A DNA stretch of 64,000 nucleotides from CAZMFZ01 sp046152935. Lineage in GTDB: Bacteria > Bacteroidota > Bacteroidia > Cytophagales > UBA9547. The notes beneath the pieces are model-generated. The model was not told the DNA's origin, made no database searches, and saw only the letters and a list, made by a program, of their open reading frames with translations. Below are positions 9,783 through 18,824 of this stretch, piece after piece; the stretch's first letter is position 1, and every line of letters begins with the position of its first letter. A program made the translations under genes and the position numbers. The stretch lies in the NCBI GenBank assembly GCA_046152935.1, contig JBJXGB010000222.1, forward strand, positions 1-64,000, written 5' to 3'.

Positions 9783-10061
9783 GAAAAATGCTTAATTATA
9801 TTTAGATTTTTTTACTTTCTCTAGTATCAGATTTCAAAACTGCTCAAAAAATAGTTAAAAAAAAACAACCGATTAGCCTTGTATTATCCGAGTATGGCTG
9901 GAGGATGAATTTAGAGGGTAAACACTTTAAAAATCATTGAAAAATACAACGTATACTTGGAAAATTTAAACCTCTAGAGAAACATTAAACTTGATGTAAA
10001 CAATAAAGCGTGATACATAATTAATTGATAATCAACTACATAAAAAGTTATCCACACGTTT
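9783..10061. other. AT-rich carA-dnaA spacer, candidate dnaA control region or origin
   Basis: Holds the dnaA promoter region. It has long A/T runs (for example 9847-9868), one perfect DnaA box (10048-10056), a weaker TTATCCGAG around 9888 and a partial match AATCCACAA at 10070. One perfect box is enough for autoregulation but thin for an origin. No gene is seen. Confidence 0.45.
10048..10056 (+). promoter_or_regulatory. Perfect DnaA box
   Basis: TTATCCACA, identical to the DnaA-box consensus, 266 nt upstream of the dnaA start and just after the carA stop. Expected to bind DnaA; probable role in control of dnaA. Confidence 0.6.
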
Positions 10062-11156
10062 CTAAAAGAAATCCACAAATTGATCGAACAAATACTTTGA
10101 GTCATGGGGGCCCGGTGCCGCTTCAGGATGGTACTGCACAGAAAATGCTCTTCGATCCTTTATTCGTATACCTTCAACAGTCTCGTCATTAAGATTAATG
10201 TGGGTAATCTCCACATTTGCATTCTTAATCACCTCCTCCTTCACCACCGAAAACCCGTGGTTCTGAGAAGTAATTTCAGACTTCCCAGTCAAAAGATTCT
10301 TAACGGGGTGATTCAAACCTCGATGTCCATTATGCATTTTATAGGTAGAAATGCCATTTGCCATTGCCAGCAGCTGCTGTCCTAAACAAATGCCAAACAA
10401 AGGCTGGTTATTTGCCAATATATCTTTGACGGTATTCACGGCATATCCCATTACAGACGGGTCGCCAGGACCGTTGGAGATAAAATATCCATTAGCTCCC
10501 CATTCCAACATGTCGCTGTATGCAGCAAAAGATGGAAAAACCTTACAGTAACAATCTCTATTTTCAAAATTTGTTAGAATCGACTTCTTTACTCCCAAAT
10601 CTAAAACGGCAACCTTATACTTAGAGCTTTCATTTCCAAAAAAATAATGTGATTTTGTACTCACTTTCGAAGACAATTCCAAACCAGTCATAGTAGGTAC
10701 AGTAGATAGCTCAGCCGACAAGTCCTCAACGTTCAAATTCACTGACGATATTATCCCATTCATTGCACCCTTATCCCGAACATGTCTAACCAATTTTCGA
10801 ATGTCAATGTCTGCGATCCCTACAATCCCATTGGCATCAAAATAGCCTTGGAGTGAATTCATAGCAAATCTTCTAGAAAAAACATTTGCAAATGAATTAC
10901 AAACCAAGCCTTTAAATTGCACAACTGACGATTCTTGTTCCAATTCGGCAGTACCATAATTCCCAATATGGGGAGAAGTATTAATTATTATTTGTCCAGA
11001 ATACGATGGATCAGTGTAGATTTCTTGATAGCCAGTCATTCCTGTATTAAAGCACATTTCACCATTTGTCGTACCCTTTACACCAATAGACTTACCTTCA
11101 AAGACCAACCCATCCTCCAAGACCAGTAGTGCTTTATCCTTCAAAACATATTTCAT
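10062..11156 (-). CDS. carA: Carbamoyl-phosphate synthase small subunit
   Basis: Glutaminase subunit that supplies ammonia for carbamoyl phosphate, used in pyrimidine and arginine synthesis. An N-terminal CPSase domain is followed by a class I glutamine amidotransferase domain with the nucleophile motif GICLGQQLLA and the HPEAAPGPHD end. I chose ATG at 11156 (MKYVLKDKALLVLEDG), two codons inside a longer frame that starts with TTG. carB is not adjacent, so the large subunit must be encoded elsewhere. A TAGTTTTA element (11181-11188) may be its promoter, since a terminator separates it from rplQ. Confidence 0.96.
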   Translation of the reverse strand: MKYVLKDKALLVLEDGLVFEGKSIGVKGTTNGEMCFNTGMTGYQEIYTDPSYSGQIIINTSPHIGNYGTAELEQESSVVQFKGLVCNSFANVFSRRFAMNSLQGYFDANGIVGIADIDIRKLVRHVRDKGAMNGIISSVNLNVEDLSAELSTVPTMTGLELSSKVSTKSHYFFGNESSKYKVAVLDLGVKKSILTNFENRDCYCKVFPSFAAYSDMLEWGANGYFISNGPGDPSVMGYAVNTVKDILANNQPLFGICLGQQLLAMANGISTYKMHNGHRGLNHPVKNLLTGKSEITSQNHGFSVVKEEVIKNANVEITHINLNDETVEGIRIKDRRAFSVQYHPEAAPGPHDSKYLFDQFVDFF

Positions 11157-11211
11157 ATTCAATATTCTTTAAATAATTGGTAAAACTAACAATAGTATTT
11201 GACTTTGACAT

Positions 11212-11244
11212 AAAAAAAGGACTTGAGCATAAACCCAAATCCTT
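11212..11244 (-). terminator. Terminator of the S10-spc-alpha operon
   Basis: On the minus strand AAGGA (11240-11244) pairs with TCCTT (11217-11221) through a stem with an internal mismatch, followed by a run of seven T. It lies just after rplQ and before carA. Confidence 0.65.
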
Positions 11245-11278
11245 ATAAATAAACCAATGAAAATCACATCATTTGCTT

Positions 11279-11752
11279 TTACTTCGCTTCATCACCTTCT
11301 TCTATCTGACCAACAGCATCGGTGGAAGCAGATTTTTTACTCCTTCTTGTTCTAGTCTTAGGCTCTTTAACTTCAGATTTATTAGAATACAACAAGTTGT
11401 AATCGACCAATTCGATAATGCAAGTCTCCGCATTATCACCCAAACGATTACCAGTTCTAATGATCCTAGTATAGCCACCAGGTCTATCAGCAACTTTATC
11501 AGAAACGTTGTCAAAAAGCTCCTTCACCGAAACCTTATCTTGCAAGTACGAAAAAACAACCCGTCTTGAATGGGTAGAATCGTCTTTCGATTTGGAAATC
11601 AAAGGCTCTACGTATTTTCTCAACTCCTTAGCTTTGGCTAAAGTAGTTTCAATTCTTTTGTGCAATATCAAAGATGACGCCATATTAGACAACAAAGCGT
11701 GTCTATGTGCTGTGGTTCTTCCTAAATGATTATCTTTCTTACCGTGTCTCAT
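11279..11752 (-). CDS. rplQ: 50S ribosomal protein L17
   Basis: L17, near the exit tunnel of the 50S subunit. The N-terminal MRHGKKDNHLGRTTAHRHAL is diagnostic. At 157 residues it is longer than the usual 120-130 because of a Lys/Arg- then Glu-rich tail (about 125-157). Last ribosomal gene of the block, 6 nt after rpoA. Confidence 0.97.
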   Translation of the reverse strand: MRHGKKDNHLGRTTAHRHALLSNMASSLILHKRIETTLAKAKELRKYVEPLISKSKDDSTHSRRVVFSYLQDKVSVKELFDNVSDKVADRPGGYTRIIRTGNRLGDNAETCIIELVDYNLLYSNKSEVKEPKTRTRRSKKSASTDAVGQIEEGDEAK

Positions 11753-11758
11753 TATTTT

Positions 11759-12751
11759 CTAATCTTCTTCTAATTTGTATTTGACAACGTCCATTCCGAA
11801 ACGTAAATTTTTCTCCTGCATTAATTGCTCAAGCTCAGCCAATGATTTTTTCCCAAAATTTCTGAACTTCATCATATCAGAAACATCCAATGAAGCTAAA
11901 TCACCTAGTGTCTTTATATCAGCAGCTTTCAAACAATTGTAAGCTCTAACTGAAAGATCAAGATCAGCCAACGAAGTTTTGAGCAATTTCCTCATGTGCA
12001 AAAACTCCTCATCAACAGTCTCTATCTCTTCTGCTTTCTGAGTCTCAAAAGTCATAGTCTTATCAGAAAACAACATAAAATGCTGAATTAGAATATGGGC
12101 AGCCCCTTTCAAAGCATCTTCTGGGTGAATCGTCCCGTCAGTCTCAATTTCAATCAGCAACTTTTCATAGTCAGTTTTTTGCTCTACTCTCGTATTTTCA
12201 ACACTGTATTTTACATTTTTTATGGGCGTAAAAATAGAATCGATGGCGATTAATCCAAAAACACCATCCCCTAGCTTGTGTTCTTCAGCTGGCACATAAC
12301 CCCTACCTTTCTCAACAGTTAGTTCCAAATCAAACTTCACACCTGTGGCAAAGTGAGCTATTACCATATCAGGGTTTGTAATTTGAAAACAAGAAGTAAA
12401 GTCTTGGATCATTCCAGCACTAAAAGCCTCCTTATTCTTCAGAACAATGGCAATTCTATTATCAGTCATTACATCAGGAATCTTCTTAAATCTAACTTTT
12501 TTCAGATTCAAAATCATCTCAGTAACATCCTCCCTTACACCTTCTATAGTAGTAAATTCATGGAGCACCCCAGGCAATTTGATACCAGTTATAGAATAAC
12601 CTTCTAGGGAAGACAGTAAAATTCTTCGCAGAGCATTGCCTATTGTAACACCAAAGCCTTTTTCTAAGGGTTTGAACTCAAACAAGCCTTTAAAGTCGTC
12701 AGCTTTTTCCATTACGACTTTGTCCGGCATTTGGAAAGCTAATATTGACAT
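11759..12751 (-). CDS. rpoA: RNA polymerase alpha subunit
   Basis: Alpha subunit of 330 residues. The N-terminal dimerisation domain (about 15-230) has GNALRRILLSSLEGYSITG and the C-terminal domain (about 250-320) has LKTSLADLDLSVRAYNCLK and FGKKSLAELEQ. It nucleates polymerase assembly and contacts upstream DNA and activators. Placed between rpsD and rplQ as in the standard alpha operon. Confidence 0.98.
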   Translation of the reverse strand: MSILAFQMPDKVVMEKADDFKGLFEFKPLEKGFGVTIGNALRRILLSSLEGYSITGIKLPGVLHEFTTIEGVREDVTEMILNLKKVRFKKIPDVMTDNRIAIVLKNKEAFSAGMIQDFTSCFQITNPDMVIAHFATGVKFDLELTVEKGRGYVPAEEHKLGDGVFGLIAIDSIFTPIKNVKYSVENTRVEQKTDYEKLLIEIETDGTIHPEDALKGAAHILIQHFMLFSDKTMTFETQKAEEIETVDEEFLHMRKLLKTSLADLDLSVRAYNCLKAADIKTLGDLASLDVSDMMKFRNFGKKSLAELEQLMQEKNLRFGMDVVKYKLEED

Positions 12752-12778
12752 AGTTACTACTTTTATATTTTAACTAAA

Positions 12779-13387
12779 TTATTGTTTTGAGTAAAGTTCA
12801 ACTATTAACTGCTCGTTAATATTTTCAGGGATTGATTGTCTATCAGGATAATTAATAATTTTACCTGACATTAACTTGGCATCCCACTCTAACCAATTAT
12901 ATCTTTTTGAACTCTTGGCGGACAGCGAAGTAGTAATAACCTCTAAAGACTTCGACTTTTCTCTGACACTAACAACATCGCCTGGCTTCAGTAAATATGA
13001 CGGGATATTGACCAACTCGTTATTTACCAAGATATGTTTGTGTAGCACAATTTGTCTGGCAGCTCTTCTAGTGGTACCTAATCCCAAACGATAAACTGTA
13101 TTATCCAACCTACCTTCAAGAAACTTTAACAAATTTTCACCAGTAATGCCCTCTTTTCTAGCTGCAAAATCAAATGTCTTTTCAAACTGCCTTTCTAATA
13201 GACCGTATATATACTTAGCCTTTTGCTTTTCAGCAAGCTGAATGGCATATTCAGACTTTTTAGACCTTCTACCCTTTCCATGTTGACCAGGAGGATAATT
13301 TTTTTTCAACAATGCTTTGCTATGTCCCAAGATAGGCTCATTAAACCTCCTTGAAATTCTAGCTTTTGGACCAATATATCTTGCCAT
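12779..13387 (-). CDS. rpsD: 30S ribosomal protein S4
   Basis: Primary 16S-binding protein of 202 residues. The start MARYIGPKARISRRF and the S4 RNA-binding domain (about 92-155, LEGRLDNTVYRLGLGTTR) are clear. The N-terminal region lacks the four cysteines of zinc-binding S4, so this is the zinc-free form. Confidence 0.98.
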   Translation of the reverse strand: MARYIGPKARISRRFNEPILGHSKALLKKNYPPGQHGKGRRSKKSEYAIQLAEKQKAKYIYGLLERQFEKTFDFAARKEGITGENLLKFLEGRLDNTVYRLGLGTTRRAARQIVLHKHILVNNELVNIPSYLLKPGDVVSVREKSKSLEVITTSLSAKSSKRYNWLEWDAKLMSGKIINYPDRQSIPENINEQLIVELYSKQ

Positions 13388-13416
13388 TTCTATATAATAT
13401 CAATTGTATTCAAGAA

Positions 13417-13809
13417 TTAAACTCTTCTTCTTTTTGGCGGACGACAACCATTATGAGGAACTGGAGTTACGTCACGTATAACACTTATTTCAATACCAGC
13501 ATTTTGAATAGTCCGAATTGCAGACTCTCTGCCTGAACCTGGACCCTTCACAAACACCTCAGCCTTCCGCATACCTGCCTCAAACGCTACTTGTGCAGCA
13601 GATGACGCAGCCAATTGCGCAGCATAAGGGGTATTCTTTTTTGAACCTTTAAATCCCATTTTACCCGAAGAGCCCCAAGAAATCACTTGCCCATTCATAT
13701 TAGTAATCGAAATTATGATATTGTTAAAAGTGGCCTGGATATGAACCTGACCAATTGGTTCAACTATTACGATCCGCTTTTTTGTCTTGTCTTTCTTTTT
13801 TTGTGCCAT
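13417..13809 (-). CDS. rpsK: 30S ribosomal protein S11
   Basis: S11 forms part of the 30S platform. 130 residues; GKMGFKGSKKNTPYAAQLA, KGPGSGRESAIR and the basic end HNGCRPPKRRRV are characteristic. Lies between rpsM and rpsD in the usual order. Confidence 0.98.
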   Translation of the reverse strand: MAQKKKDKTKKRIVIVEPIGQVHIQATFNNIIISITNMNGQVISWGSSGKMGFKGSKKNTPYAAQLAASSAAQVAFEAGMRKAEVFVKGPGSGRESAIRTIQNAGIEISVIRDVTPVPHNGCRPPKRRRV

Positions 13810-13848
13810 TTCTTAAATTATTATCAACAAAAATCAACCTAATGAAAT

Positions 13849-14226
13849 CTATTTAGTCGCTTTTTTCTTATTTGCTACTGTCTTGCGCTTGCCCTTCCTG
13901 GTCCGACTATTATTTTTAGTACGCTGCCCCCTCACCGGCAAACCCTTTCTATGTCTTAAACCTCTGTAACAACCTATGTCCATCAACCTCTTAATAGACA
14001 GCTGCACTTCGGACTTCAGAACACCCTCAGTCTTAAACTCAGTCGAAATAATATTTCTAATACCATTAGCTTCATCCTCTGTCCACTCCTTCACCTTCTT
14101 GTCTAAGCTAACCTTAGCTTTATTTAAAATATACTGAGAAGTACTTAGCCCAATACCATAAATGTAAGTAAGAGACACGTCTCCCCTTTTTAAATCCGGA
14201 ATATCTACACCTGCGATCCTAGCCAT
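13849..14226 (-). CDS. rpsM: 30S ribosomal protein S13
   Basis: S13 contacts the P-site tRNA and the intersubunit bridge B1. The start is ATG at 14226 (MARIAGVDIPDLKRGDVSLT, 125 residues). The frame is open for 19 more codons upstream, but those overlap rpmJ in another frame and do not resemble S13. The motifs YRGLRHRKGLPVRGQRT and the Lys-rich tail are typical. Confidence 0.97.
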   Translation of the reverse strand: MARIAGVDIPDLKRGDVSLTYIYGIGLSTSQYILNKAKVSLDKKVKEWTEDEANGIRNIISTEFKTEGVLKSEVQLSIKRLMDIGCYRGLRHRKGLPVRGQRTKNNSRTRKGKRKTVANKKKATK

Positions 14227-14236
14227 AATTCTATAA

Positions 14237-14353
14237 TTAACCTTGTCTTTGTTTAAAACGTGGATTCTTCTTATTAATAACATAGAGCTTCCCTTTCCTG
14301 CGAATTATTTTGCAGTCCACGCTCCTCTTTTTGATAGATGCCTTAACTTTCAT
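14237..14353 (-). CDS. rpmJ: 50S ribosomal protein L36 (zinc-free form)
   Basis: A 38-residue protein starting MKVKASIKKRSVDCKIIRRK and ending NPRFKQRQG, the L36 signature. It sits between infA and rpsM, its standard place, 10 nt before rpsM. Zinc-binding L36 has a CxxC pair plus Cys and His; here only one Cys remains, so this is the C-minus form that needs no zinc. Confidence 0.95.
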   Translation of the reverse strand: MKVKASIKKRSVDCKIIRRKGKLYVINKKNPRFKQRQG

Positions 14354-14399
14354 CTTTATAATTAATTAACTATTTTTTGCTCAACTCTTGACTTGGTGC

Positions 14400-14618
14400 T
14401 TATTTATACCTAAACACAATCCTACCTTTTGTCAAATCATAAGGAGACATTTCCAACTTAACTTTGTCACCAGGCAATATCTTTATATAATTCATTCTCA
14501 TCTTTCCAGAAATGTGACAAATAACTTCGTGTCCATTTCCTAACTCTACCCTAAACATTGCATTAGACAAAGCTTCTAGTATTTTACCATCTTGCTCAAT
14601 TGAAGACTGTTTCGACAT
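14400..14618 (-). CDS. infA: Translation initiation factor IF-1
   Basis: IF-1 binds the 30S A site during initiation. 72 residues, the usual length, as a single S1-like OB fold (ALSNAMFRVELGNGHEVICH, KILPGDKVKLEMSPYDLTKG). Its ATG overlaps the map stop codon in TAATG, implying translational coupling. Confidence 0.98.
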   Translation of the reverse strand: MSKQSSIEQDGKILEALSNAMFRVELGNGHEVICHISGKMRMNYIKILPGDKVKLEMSPYDLTKGRIVFRYK

Positions 14619-15409
14619 TAGATTACTTGCTCTTTAATTATATAATCGAAAGTCGTTAAAACCTCTGGACTTCCATTCAACACGGCAACAGTATGCTCAA
14701 AATGGGCTGAAGGCCTGCCATCACTCGTTTTAACAGTCCAATTATCCTCTAGCTGATATACATCTCTAGTACCTAAATTAATCATGGGTTCTATGGCTAG
14801 GACCATGCCCGTTATTAGCTTGTGCCCTTTTCCCCTTCTTCCAAAATTAGGTACTTCAGGCTCTTCATGCAAATTTCTTCCAACACCATGCCCCACTAAT
14901 TCTCTGACTACGCCATACTTTTCTCTCTCATTATACGACTGTATCGCAAAACTTATGTCCCCAACTCTCATGCCAGCCTTTGCTTGCTTAATGCCTTCAT
15001 ACAGAGATTCCTTTGTGACACGAAGCAACTTCCTCTTTTCAGCGCTAATGTCACCAACACTATAAGTGTAAGCCGAATCAGCATGATAACCACTTAGAAG
15101 AACACCACAATCGATAGAAACAATATCGCCATTTCTCAACTCATAATCACTGGGCAATCCGTGCACAACTGTATCATTCACCGATATGCACAAAGAACTA
15201 GGAAACTCCCTATACTTCAAGAACGAAGGAACAGCACGATTATCTTTAATAAACTCATAAGCTATCCTATCTAATTCAAGAGTCCTAACACCCTCTCTGA
15301 CATTCCTCGACAACTCCCCATGAACCCTTCCCAAAACATCTCCACTCTTTTTAATTAGCTCCAACTCATCAACTGACTTATATTGAATCTTTTCCCTTCT
15401 CCAGAACAT
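14618..15409 (-). CDS. map: Methionine aminopeptidase, type I
   Basis: Removes the initiator methionine from nascent proteins. 263 residues with the pita-bread metal ligands visible in SIDCGVLLSGYHADSAYTY (Asp pair), GHGVGRNLHEEPEVPNFG (His and substrate-binding His), AIEPM (Glu) and HFEHTVAV (Glu). It lies between secY and infA as in many spc operons, 4 nt after secY. Confidence 0.97.
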   Translation of the reverse strand: MFWRREKIQYKSVDELELIKKSGDVLGRVHGELSRNVREGVRTLELDRIAYEFIKDNRAVPSFLKYREFPSSLCISVNDTVVHGLPSDYELRNGDIVSIDCGVLLSGYHADSAYTYSVGDISAEKRKLLRVTKESLYEGIKQAKAGMRVGDISFAIQSYNEREKYGVVRELVGHGVGRNLHEEPEVPNFGRRGKGHKLITGMVLAIEPMINLGTRDVYQLEDNWTVKTSDGRPSAHFEHTVAVLNGSPEVLTTFDYIIKEQVI

Positions 15410-15413
15410 ATAC

Positions 15414-16727
15414 TTACGCCACAGACAGTTCCTGTCTTCCTTTAATCCTACCTGACTTCATCAGACCATCGTATTTCTTCATCAATAAATAACTTTCGAT
15501 TTGCTGTAAAGTATCCAGAACAACACCAACCATAATTAGAAGCGAAGTGCCTCCATAAAACTGCGCAAACTCCCTATTGAGACCGAACAAACTTGCGATA
15601 GCAGGAAAAACCGCCACAGCCACAAGAAAAAGCGAACCTGGTAAAGTGATCTTCGATAAAATATTGTCAATAAAATCTGAAGTTTCCTTACCAGGCTTGA
15701 TGCCCGGAACAAAACCACCACCTCTCTTTATGTCATCAGCAATCTGAGTTGGATTAATAGCTATGGCCGTGTAGAAAAAAGTAAATACAACTATCAAGAA
15801 ACCAAACAACGTGTTGTACTGCCAAGAGGTGTAATCCGAAAACGTTGCCCCGATTGTGTTTGCCAAGTCAGAAGAATCAGACCAAATAGAGGCAATCATT
15901 GCTGGCAAGAACATTAGCGATTGTGCAAAGATGATTGGCATAACACCTGAAGCATTCAACTTCAGTGGAATATATTGTCTTTGACCACCAATCACTTTAT
16001 TACCGACTACTTGTTTGGCATACTGCACTGGAACTTTTCGCGTTGCTTGCGTCAACATTATTACAGCCATAACAATAAAGAACAACGCTACAAGCTCGAG
16101 CAGGAAGAAAAGCGCTCCATTCATACCTTTCGACAAGGCCTCTCCAATGATACCTGCCGGAAACCTAGACAAAATACCAACCATAATTAACATAGAAATA
16201 CCATTGCCAATTCCTCTATCCGTAATTTTTTCACCGAGCCACATACAAAACATTGTGCCAGTCGTTATTATAATAATAGACGAAATAGTAAATAGAGTTC
16301 TTTCAATCATGACCGCCTCAGCTGGTATGGTGGCAGTAACATACCCGATCGACTGAGCGATAGTGATAAATATCGTTAATATTCTCGTCATCTGGTTGAT
16401 CTTTCTCCGCCCACTCTCTCCATCCTTCTGCATCTTCTGGAAATATGGCACTGCTACTGTCAATAATTGCAAAACAATTGAAGCAGAAATATAAGGCATG
16501 ATACCTAAGGCAAAAATAGAAGCATTGCTGAAAGCACCTCCCAAAAAGGTATCCAATAAGCCTAATATACCAGAGGTATTTTTTGTCAACTTAGTTGGAT
16601 CGACCCCAGGTAAAACTACGTAAGAACCAAGCCTAAAGATGAGAAGAAAACCCATTGTATTTACAATACGGTTTCTCAACTCATCTATTGAAAAAATATG
16701 CTTTATGGTTCTAAATACCCTTTTCAT
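15414..16727 (-). CDS. secY: Protein translocase subunit SecY
   Basis: Channel-forming subunit of the Sec translocon, 437 residues with ten predicted transmembrane helices. Recognisable parts are LRNRIVNTMGFLLIFRLGSYVVLPGVDP at the N-terminus, the plug region LLDTFLGGAFSNASIFALGIMPYISASI, and the cytoplasmic loop RGGGFVPGIKPGKETSDFID. It sits 6 nt after rplO. Confidence 0.98.
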   Translation of the reverse strand: MKRVFRTIKHIFSIDELRNRIVNTMGFLLIFRLGSYVVLPGVDPTKLTKNTSGILGLLDTFLGGAFSNASIFALGIMPYISASIVLQLLTVAVPYFQKMQKDGESGRRKINQMTRILTIFITIAQSIGYVTATIPAEAVMIERTLFTISSIIIITTGTMFCMWLGEKITDRGIGNGISMLIMVGILSRFPAGIIGEALSKGMNGALFFLLELVALFFIVMAVIMLTQATRKVPVQYAKQVVGNKVIGGQRQYIPLKLNASGVMPIIFAQSLMFLPAMIASIWSDSSDLANTIGATFSDYTSWQYNTLFGFLIVVFTFFYTAIAINPTQIADDIKRGGGFVPGIKPGKETSDFIDNILSKITLPGSLFLVAVAVFPAIASLFGLNREFAQFYGGTSLLIMVGVVLDTLQQIESYLLMKKYDGLMKSGRIKGRQELSVA

Positions 16728-16733
16728 TCTATT

Positions 16734-17180
16734 TTAAACAATTTCAATATTACCACCAAGACTTTCAACACTAACTTGAGCAGCTTTTGTAAAAGCATGA
16801 AGCTTCACAGTTATCTTAGATCTTAATTCGCCTCTCCCCAACAACTTCACTCTATCCCTCTTCGAGACCAATCCATTTAAAAATAGAATTTCACAATCGA
16901 TAATTGTCAACTTCTTCAAATCAACAAGACTCTGGATAGTATCTAAATTAACACCTTTGTACTCTACTCTATTAATGTTTGTAAACCCAAACTTGGGAAT
17001 TCTCCTCTGCAAAGGCATCTGACCTCCCTCAAATCCTAACTTATCCTTGTGACCAGATCTAGCCTTATCTCCTTTATGACCCTTAGTAGAAGTGCCACCC
17101 TTCCCAGAACCAGTACCTCTGCCAATTCTTTTTGAAGACTTTATCGAACCAAGAGCTGGTTTTAACAAATTTAATTTCAT
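16734..17180 (-). CDS. rplO: 50S ribosomal protein L15
   Basis: L15, a late 50S assembly protein. 148 residues; the Gly/Lys-rich start (GRGTGSGKGGTSTKGHKG) and EGGQMPLQRRIPKFGF are diagnostic. Located between rpmD and secY. Confidence 0.98.
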   Translation of the reverse strand: MKLNLLKPALGSIKSSKRIGRGTGSGKGGTSTKGHKGDKARSGHKDKLGFEGGQMPLQRRIPKFGFTNINRVEYKGVNLDTIQSLVDLKKLTIIDCEILFLNGLVSKRDRVKLLGRGELRSKITVKLHAFTKAAQVSVESLGGNIEIV

Positions 17181-17184
17181 TGAA

Positions 17185-17361
17185 CTAATTTAATATTGTT
17201 ATCAAGTGACTAACCTTCTTAATCATCCCAAGGATTTGAGGTGTTCCCTCAACTTCAACTATCCTACTAATCTTACCCAATCCCAAAGCCTCAAGAGTTC
17301 TCTTTTGGTCCATTGGCCTTTTAATGGTACTTCTAACCTGTTTTATTTTTACGATCGCCAT
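17185..17361 (-). CDS. rpmD: 50S ribosomal protein L30
   Basis: A 58-residue protein read from ATG at 17361: MAIVKIKQVRSTIKRPMDQK, then TLEALGLGKISRIVEVEGTP and MIKKVSHLITILN. This matches L30, including the conserved QKRTLEALGLGK turn. It lies between rpsE and rplO, its normal position. Confidence 0.96.
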   Translation of the reverse strand: MAIVKIKQVRSTIKRPMDQKRTLEALGLGKISRIVEVEGTPQILGMIKKVSHLITILN

Positions 17362-17366
17362 AATTA

Positions 17367-17885
17367 TTAGCCGTTGAATACTTTTTTCATTGGAATTCCT
17401 CTAAACCTAGCAACTGTGAAAGGGTCTCTCATTTGAAGCAATGCATCAAAAGTAGCTTTAACAACATTGTGGGGGTTTGAAGAACCCTTTGACTTTGCCA
17501 AAACATCTTTTATACCGGCACTTTCCAACACAGCTCTCATTGCACCACCAGCAATTACACCAGTACCTGCAGCAGCTGGTTTTAACAAAACCAAACCACC
17601 ACTATACTTACCAATTGTCTCGTGAGGCACCGTTCCCTTGAAAACTGGAACCTTTATCAAATTTTTCTTAGCGTCATCAACCCCTTTCGCGATGGCATCA
17701 GTCACTTCATTTGCTTTACCTAAACCAAATCCAACTACTCCATTACCATCTCCAACAACTACAATAGCAGAAAAACTAAAACGTCTACCACCTTTCACAA
17801 CCTTTGCAACACGATTGACAGCAACTACTCTGTCCTTAAGTTCAATTTCGCTTGCCTTGACTCTTTTAATATTTAATTGCGACAT
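17367..17885 (-). CDS. rpsE: 30S ribosomal protein S5
   Basis: S5 helps decoding accuracy and 30S assembly. 172 residues with VKGGRRFSFSAIVVVGDGNG and GVIAGGAMRAVLESAGIKDVL typical of the double-stranded-RNA-binding fold and the S5 C-domain. Stops 5 nt before rpmD. Confidence 0.98.
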   Translation of the reverse strand: MSQLNIKRVKASEIELKDRVVAVNRVAKVVKGGRRFSFSAIVVVGDGNGVVGFGLGKANEVTDAIAKGVDDAKKNLIKVPVFKGTVPHETIGKYSGGLVLLKPAAAGTGVIAGGAMRAVLESAGIKDVLAKSKGSSNPHNVVKATFDALLQMRDPFTVARFRGIPMKKVFNG

Positions 17886-17897
17886 AACTAAAGTTTC

Positions 17898-18248
17898 TTA
17901 GAAAATTAAACCTCCTTCTCGTGCACCTTCTGCCAAAGCTTTCACTCTACCATGATACAAATACCCACCTCTGTCAAATACCACAGTACTTATTCCATTA
18001 TCCTTTGCCTTTTGAGCAATTAACTTTCCAACCTCTTTGGATACCTCCAATTTAGGACTTTTCATAGACTTAAGTTCTTTGGAAGACACGCTAGTCACTG
18101 TGGTACCATTTGAATCGTCAATCAACTGGACATAGATATCTGAATTACTCCTAAATACCGCCAATCTAGGCAACTGACCAGAACCAGAAATCACACTTCT
18201 TGTTCGCTTCCGTATTTTTAACCTCCTGCTTGCTTTGTCTACAGACAT
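17898..18248 (-). CDS. rplR: 50S ribosomal protein L18
   Basis: L18 binds 5S rRNA. 116 residues; RLAVFRSNSDIYVQLIDD and the end DRGGYLYHGRVKALAEGARE are typical. Between rplF and rpsE. Confidence 0.98.
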   Translation of the reverse strand: MSVDKASRRLKIRKRTRSVISGSGQLPRLAVFRSNSDIYVQLIDDSNGTTVTSVSSKELKSMKSPKLEVSKEVGKLIAQKAKDNGISTVVFDRGGYLYHGRVKALAEGAREGGLIF

Positions 18249-18255
18249 GATTTTA

Positions 18256-18813
18256 TTATTTTTTAGCTGATGTCTTACCTGCTTTTCTCCTTATTACTTC
18301 TCCAGTAAATCTTATACCTTTTCCTTTATATGGCTCTGGCTCTCTAAAAGACTTCAATTTCGCACAAACTTGGCCTAGCAACTGTTTGTCAATCCCTTCT
18401 AAAATAACTGTAGGATTTTTACCCTTCTCGGTAACAGTGGCAACTCTAATTTCGCTTGGTACTTCAAAATAAATGCCATGAGAATAACCCAAACTCAATT
18501 CTAACAAGTTCCCAGCATTAGAAGCTTTGAAACCAACGCCCACTAACTCCAATTGAGATTTGTAACCAGCGCTAACACCTACGATCATGTTGTTCAAAAG
18601 GGAACGATACAAGCCATGTAACGCCTTGTGCCTTTTTTGTTCTGTTGGTCTTTCAATAATGAGATCATTACCTTCCAAAACAATTTTAAAATCTGTATCA
18701 ACAGCCTGTACCAGTACACCTTTAGGACCTTTCACAGTCACTAAATTGCTTTTGTCCATAGTGATTTCTACTTTCTCTGGCAACGAAATAGGCTTTTTTC
18801 CAATCCTTGACAT
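18256..18813 (-). CDS. rplF: 50S ribosomal protein L6
   Basis: L6 lies near the factor-binding site of the 50S subunit. 185 residues, two L6 repeats, start MSRIGKKPISLPEKVEIT and the conserved C-terminal PEPYKGKGIRF. Confidence 0.98.
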   Translation of the reverse strand: MSRIGKKPISLPEKVEITMDKSNLVTVKGPKGVLVQAVDTDFKIVLEGNDLIIERPTEQKRHKALHGLYRSLLNNMIVGVSAGYKSQLELVGVGFKASNAGNLLELSLGYSHGIYFEVPSEIRVATVTEKGKNPTVILEGIDKQLLGQVCAKLKSFREPEPYKGKGIRFTGEVIRRKAGKTSAKK

Positions 18814-18824
18814 TACTTATTATA

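Noticed and set aside
9783..10061. Replication origin call
   Set aside because: Only one perfect DnaA box and no clear unwinding element or box cluster; the gene orientation argues against it. Kept as a control-region note only.
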